NCBI RefSeq assembly: GCF_042678305.1
Contig: NZ_JBHUDT010000006.1
Length of the DNA stretch: 64,000 nt
Strand: one strand, 5' to 3'
DNA from: Gelatiniphilus marinus
GTDB taxonomy: Bacteria > Bacteroidota > Bacteroidia > Flavobacteriales > Flavobacteriaceae
Position 1 is the stretch's first letter, and each line of letters begins with the position of its first letter. The translations under genes and the position numbers were made by a program. A model generated the notes under the pieces. It did no database searches. It was not told the DNA's origin and saw nothing but the letters and a program-made list of their open reading frames with translations. Positions 61,008 through 64,000 of the stretch are shown piece after piece.

Positions 61008-61039
61008 AAAAACGCTTCGGGTTATCCGAAGCGTTTTTT
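61008..61039 (+). terminator. Terminator of the OmpA/TSP3 gene
   Basis: AAAAACGCTTCGG (61008-61020), loop GTTAT, CCGAAGCGTTTTT (61026-61038), then T-rich sequence. A strong rho-independent terminator; addB begins 29 bases after it. Confidence 0.9.
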
Positions 61040-61067
61040 ATTTTTATGTCATACCAACTTAACTTTA

Positions 61068-63824
61068 ATGACGACTTTTATTTTTGATGTTTTAAAAGAC
61101 TTGCAAAACAAGAACCACGATTTCTCTAAACTAACCTTTGTGCTGCCTAGTAAAAGAGCGGGGTTGTTTTTAAAGCACCAGCTGCATAAAGTAACCAACC
61201 AAACCATTTTTTCTCCTCAAATTGTTAGTATTGAAGAATTTACAGAAACGCTGTCGCAACTTAAACCCATTTTAAATACAGAGCTTTTGTTCGAGTTTTA
61301 CAATAGCTACACAGCATTAACCAAAAAAGAAAATCAAGATGCTTTTGAGGTGTTCTCAAAATGGGCACAACTATTACTACAGGATTTTAACGAAATTGAC
61401 AGGTACCTCATTCCGCAAGAAAACATATTTAATTATTTAAGCGATATACAAGAGTTAAACCATTGGTATTTAGATGAAAATAAATCCGACTTTGTTAAAA
61501 ACTACCTATCGTTTTGGAGCAAACTTTACACTTATTACACGCATTTTACTAAACAACTTTTAAATAAAAATGTTGGTTATCAAGGATTAATTTACAGAGA
61601 AGCAGTAAAAAATTTAGAATCTTACATTCAAAGCAATAACGATAAACAATATGTATTTCTAGGTTTTAATGCACTAAACACCGCCGAGGAAACCATTATA
61701 AAAAAACTGCTTGAACATAATTTGGCAAAAATTTATTGGGACATCGACCAAGTTTTTTTTAACAACCCAAAACACGATGCCGCACTGTTTACAAGGCAGC
61801 ATCAAACCCGCTGGAAATATTTCGAAAACAATCCGTTTTATTGGATTACCAACAATTATTCAAAAGAAAAGAATATTTCTATTTATGGCGTTCCAAAAAA
61901 CATCGGACAATCTAAATACATCGGAACCCTTTTAAGCAATTTAAGCCAAAACAACCCGTCGTTACAAAACACAGCCGTTGTTTTAGGCGATGAAAATTTA
62001 TTGATTCCCGTTTTAAATTCGCTGCCATCAACTATCGAAGCTTTAAATATTACCATGGGTTTTCCGTTAAAATCCATTCCGTTGGCATCACTTTTCGAGA
62101 GCTTGTTTAAACTTCATAAAAATCAATCGAAATCATTCTATTTTAAAGATGTTATAAACATTATATCACATCAATTTATAAGACCAATATTCTATTATGA
62201 TAATACAGATTACGCTTCCAAAATAATTGAAACCATTGAGGCCAATAACATCATTTATTTAACTTCCGATAGGCTAAAACAAATGGCTGATAAAGCCGAA
62301 ACCATAATTAATATACTGTTTGCCAATTGGGAAACCTCGATTGATTCGGCTTTAAAAAATTGCGAGCAATTAATCTTGACTATTAGAAATTATTTATCTG
62401 AAAACAAAGCCTCAAATTTATTATCCTTAGAATATTTATTTCGATTTAATGAACTGTTTAACGAATTGTCTCGATTAAATACCGAGTATAATCACATTAA
62501 AGATATTTCAGCTTTATATAGCATTTATAAAGAATTGTTAAGTTCCGAAACGCTAGATTTTCAAGGCGAACCCTTACAGGGCTTACAAATTATGGGTATG
62601 CTGGAATCTCGGGTTCTGGATTTTGAAACCGTTATCATTTCCTCGGTAAACGAAGGCCTTTTGCCCTCTGGAAAAAGCAACAATTCCTTTATTCCGTTCG
62701 ATGTTAAATTAGAAAACAACCTGCCTACTTATAAAGAAAAAGATGCGGTTTACACCTATCACTTTTACAGGCTTTTGCAACGCGCCAAAAACATCTATAT
62801 TATATACAATACCGAAGCCGATGTGCTTACCGGTGGCGAAAAAAGCAGGTTTATTACGCAGTTGCAGTTAGAAGATATTCATAAAATAAACCACCAAATT
62901 ATTGCGCCCCATGTGCCAGTAATACAACCGGAATTAAACCAAATAAACAAAACGCCCCAGTTATTAAATCAAATTATTCATGTGGCAAAACAAGGGTTTT
63001 CGCCTTCTTCACTAACCAACTACATAAGGAATCCTATTGATTTTTATTATCAGAAAATATTAAAAATTGCAGCACACAACGATGCCGAAGAAACCGTTGC
63101 GGCAAACACCTTAGGAACCGTTGTACACAACACGCTTGAAGATTTTTACAAACCATTTATTGGTGAGTTTTTAACGGTTGAAAACATAACAAATTTAAAG
63201 CCTAAAATTAATGAAACGGTAAGCCATCATTTTAAAAACGAATATAAAGAAGGTGATATTACCAAAGGTAAAAATCTTATTGTTTTTGAAATAGCAAAAC
63301 GTTACGTATCCAACTTTTTGGATTTGGAAATACAGGATTTAAAAGCTGGAAACCAAATAAAAATGATTGCCGTTGAAGCCGAAAACAACGTGTTAATCGA
63401 TATTCCCGAACTTAATTTTCCTATAAATTTAACAGGAAAAGTAGATCGGGTTGATGAGTACAATGGTGTAACCAGAATTATTGATTACAAAACGGGGCAG
63501 GTAAGCCAAAACAGCGTAGAAATTGTAGATTGGGAAGCCATTACTACCGATTACGATAAATACAGCAAAAGCTTCCAAGTGCTTACCTATGCACTTATGA
63601 TGCACCAATCCAATCAAATTAAGCTTCCTGTTGAAGCTGGTATTATTTCATTTAAAAACTTAAATTCTGGGTTTTTAAAATTTGCAAAAAAAGACAGTTC
63701 GAGAAGTAGAACCAAAAAATCGTTAATCACTCAAGAAACTATTTCTTCATTTGAAACCGAACTAAAAAAGCTCGTATTAGAAATTTGTAGTTTAGATATA
63801 CCTTTCACTGAAAAAGAAATATAA
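61068..63824 (+). CDS. addB: AddB-like subunit with PD-(D/E)XK nuclease, lacking the Fe-S cysteines
   Basis: 918-residue partner of AddA. N-terminal segment FVLPSKRAGLFLKHQLHKVT replaces a true Walker A (inactive helicase-like domain, as in AddB). The nuclease is at the C-terminus: TLGTVVHNTLEDFYKPF, LTGKVDRVDEYNGVTRIIDY (Asp and DYKTG motif). In Bacillus AddB four cysteines hold a 4Fe-4S staple. Here the first position reads YIRNPIDFYYQ with Asn in place of Cys, the C-terminal Cys set is missing, and only two Cys occur in the whole protein. The next gene starts at once after the stop. Confidence 0.85.
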   Translation: MTTFIFDVLKDLQNKNHDFSKLTFVLPSKRAGLFLKHQLHKVTNQTIFSPQIVSIEEFTETLSQLKPILNTELLFEFYNSYTALTKKENQDAFEVFSKWAQLLLQDFNEIDRYLIPQENIFNYLSDIQELNHWYLDENKSDFVKNYLSFWSKLYTYYTHFTKQLLNKNVGYQGLIYREAVKNLESYIQSNNDKQYVFLGFNALNTAEETIIKKLLEHNLAKIYWDIDQVFFNNPKHDAALFTRQHQTRWKYFENNPFYWITNNYSKEKNISIYGVPKNIGQSKYIGTLLSNLSQNNPSLQNTAVVLGDENLLIPVLNSLPSTIEALNITMGFPLKSIPLASLFESLFKLHKNQSKSFYFKDVINIISHQFIRPIFYYDNTDYASKIIETIEANNIIYLTSDRLKQMADKAETIINILFANWETSIDSALKNCEQLILTIRNYLSENKASNLLSLEYLFRFNELFNELSRLNTEYNHIKDISALYSIYKELLSSETLDFQGEPLQGLQIMGMLESRVLDFETVIISSVNEGLLPSGKSNNSFIPFDVKLENNLPTYKEKDAVYTYHFYRLLQRAKNIYIIYNTEADVLTGGEKSRFITQLQLEDIHKINHQIIAPHVPVIQPELNQINKTPQLLNQIIHVAKQGFSPSSLTNYIRNPIDFYYQKILKIAAHNDAEETVAANTLGTVVHNTLEDFYKPFIGEFLTVENITNLKPKINETVSHHFKNEYKEGDITKGKNLIVFEIAKRYVSNFLDLEIQDLKAGNQIKMIAVEAENNVLIDIPELNFPINLTGKVDRVDEYNGVTRIIDYKTGQVSQNSVEIVDWEAITTDYDKYSKSFQVLTYALMMHQSNQIKLPVEAGIISFKNLNSGFLKFAKKDSSRSRTKKSLITQETISSFETELKKLVLEICSLDIPFTEKEI

Positions 63825-64000
63825 ATGATTATTGAAAAAAACATAGTTGTTAAAGGCAAACACGAAAAACCCATTTTAACCGATTTGTTTTTTAAAGACG
63901 ATAGCGCTAAAAAACCTATACTAATATTTTGCCATGGATACAAAGGTTTTAAGGATTGGGGCGCTTGGGATTTAATGGCTAAAGCATTTGCCGAGGCTGG
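63825..64000 (+). CDS. Alpha/beta hydrolase, partial (cut by window end)
   Basis: The first 58 codons are visible: MIIEKNIVVKGKHEKPIL, then KKPILIFCHGYKGFKDWGAW. The strand-HG segment IFCHGYKG matches the oxyanion loop of dienelactone-hydrolase-like alpha/beta hydrolases. The ATG follows the addB stop without a gap, so the two are coupled. The nucleophile and remaining triad lie beyond the window. Confidence 0.8.
   Translation, partial: MIIEKNIVVKGKHEKPILTDLFFKDDSAKKPILIFCHGYKGFKDWGAWDLMAKAFAEA

Noticed and set aside
1..64000. CRISPR array, prophage, rRNA or tRNA genes
   Set aside because: No regularly spaced repeats, phage genes or cloverleaf-like structures were recognised; a tRNA scan would settle the last point.

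Overview
The window is an AT-rich chromosomal segment of a Bacteroidota bacterium, most likely a marine member of the Flavobacteriaceae. The evidence is: Bacteroidota-type promoters (TTG, 19-20 nt, TAnnTTTG); two secreted metalloproteases with type IX secretion (T9SS) C-terminal sorting domains; OmpA proteins with thrombospondin type 3 repeats; DUF2480 and DUF3078 proteins; a type B succinate dehydrogenase with one cytochrome b subunit; many short-signal lipoproteins; and scattered intergenic palindromic repeats. I see no rRNA, tRNA, CRISPR array, prophage or complete insertion sequence.

Layout. 0.1-9.8 kb: housekeeping genes (dinB, a CYTH phosphatase-like gene, a YciI-like lipoprotein, pbpC, pheS, an OmpA-type lipoprotein, xth) and one small conserved gene broken by a frameshift in an A10 run. 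10-13.4 kb: a large predicted outer-membrane surface protein. 13.5-17.5 kb: sdhCAB, with a decayed four-helix-bundle (S23/IVP-like) gene between sdhA and sdhB. 17.5-24.2 kb: a secreted BNR/sortilin-like propeller protein and two matrixin-type proteases whose sorting domains are nearly identical at DNA level. 24.4-35.5 kb: pepP, lysC with a divergent ACT-like protein, a double universal stress protein, a cupredoxin-like protein, an AhpD-like gene with a 35-residue Cys4 microprotein, an AraC regulator, a hydrolase, two tandem small Cys/His proteins and thiL. Two inverted copies of a MITE-like element flank part of this region.

35.8-49.9 kb is the most interesting part. Four exported proteins (LVIVD/choice-of-anchor-B lipoprotein, seven-repeat propeller lipoprotein, MbnP-like protein, diheme MbnH-like protein) lead directly into a SUF iron-sulfur cluster: sufA, a broken four-helix-bundle gene, sufB, an NlpE-OB-like lipoprotein, sufC, sufD, sufS, a META-domain lipoprotein, sufE, sufT, then DUF2480 and DUF3078 genes. 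I infer, without proof, that extracytoplasmic copper or oxidant handling and Fe-S assembly are linked here.

50-64 kb: hflX, an exported-type nuclease/phosphatase family protein, cvpA, sodA, then addA - kbl - OmpA/TSP3 porin - addB and the start of an alpha/beta hydrolase that runs off the window. The AddB homologue has lost the cysteines of the iron-sulfur staple. Five genes carry a TAnnTTTG box exactly four bases before the start codon, which suggests leaderless transcripts.
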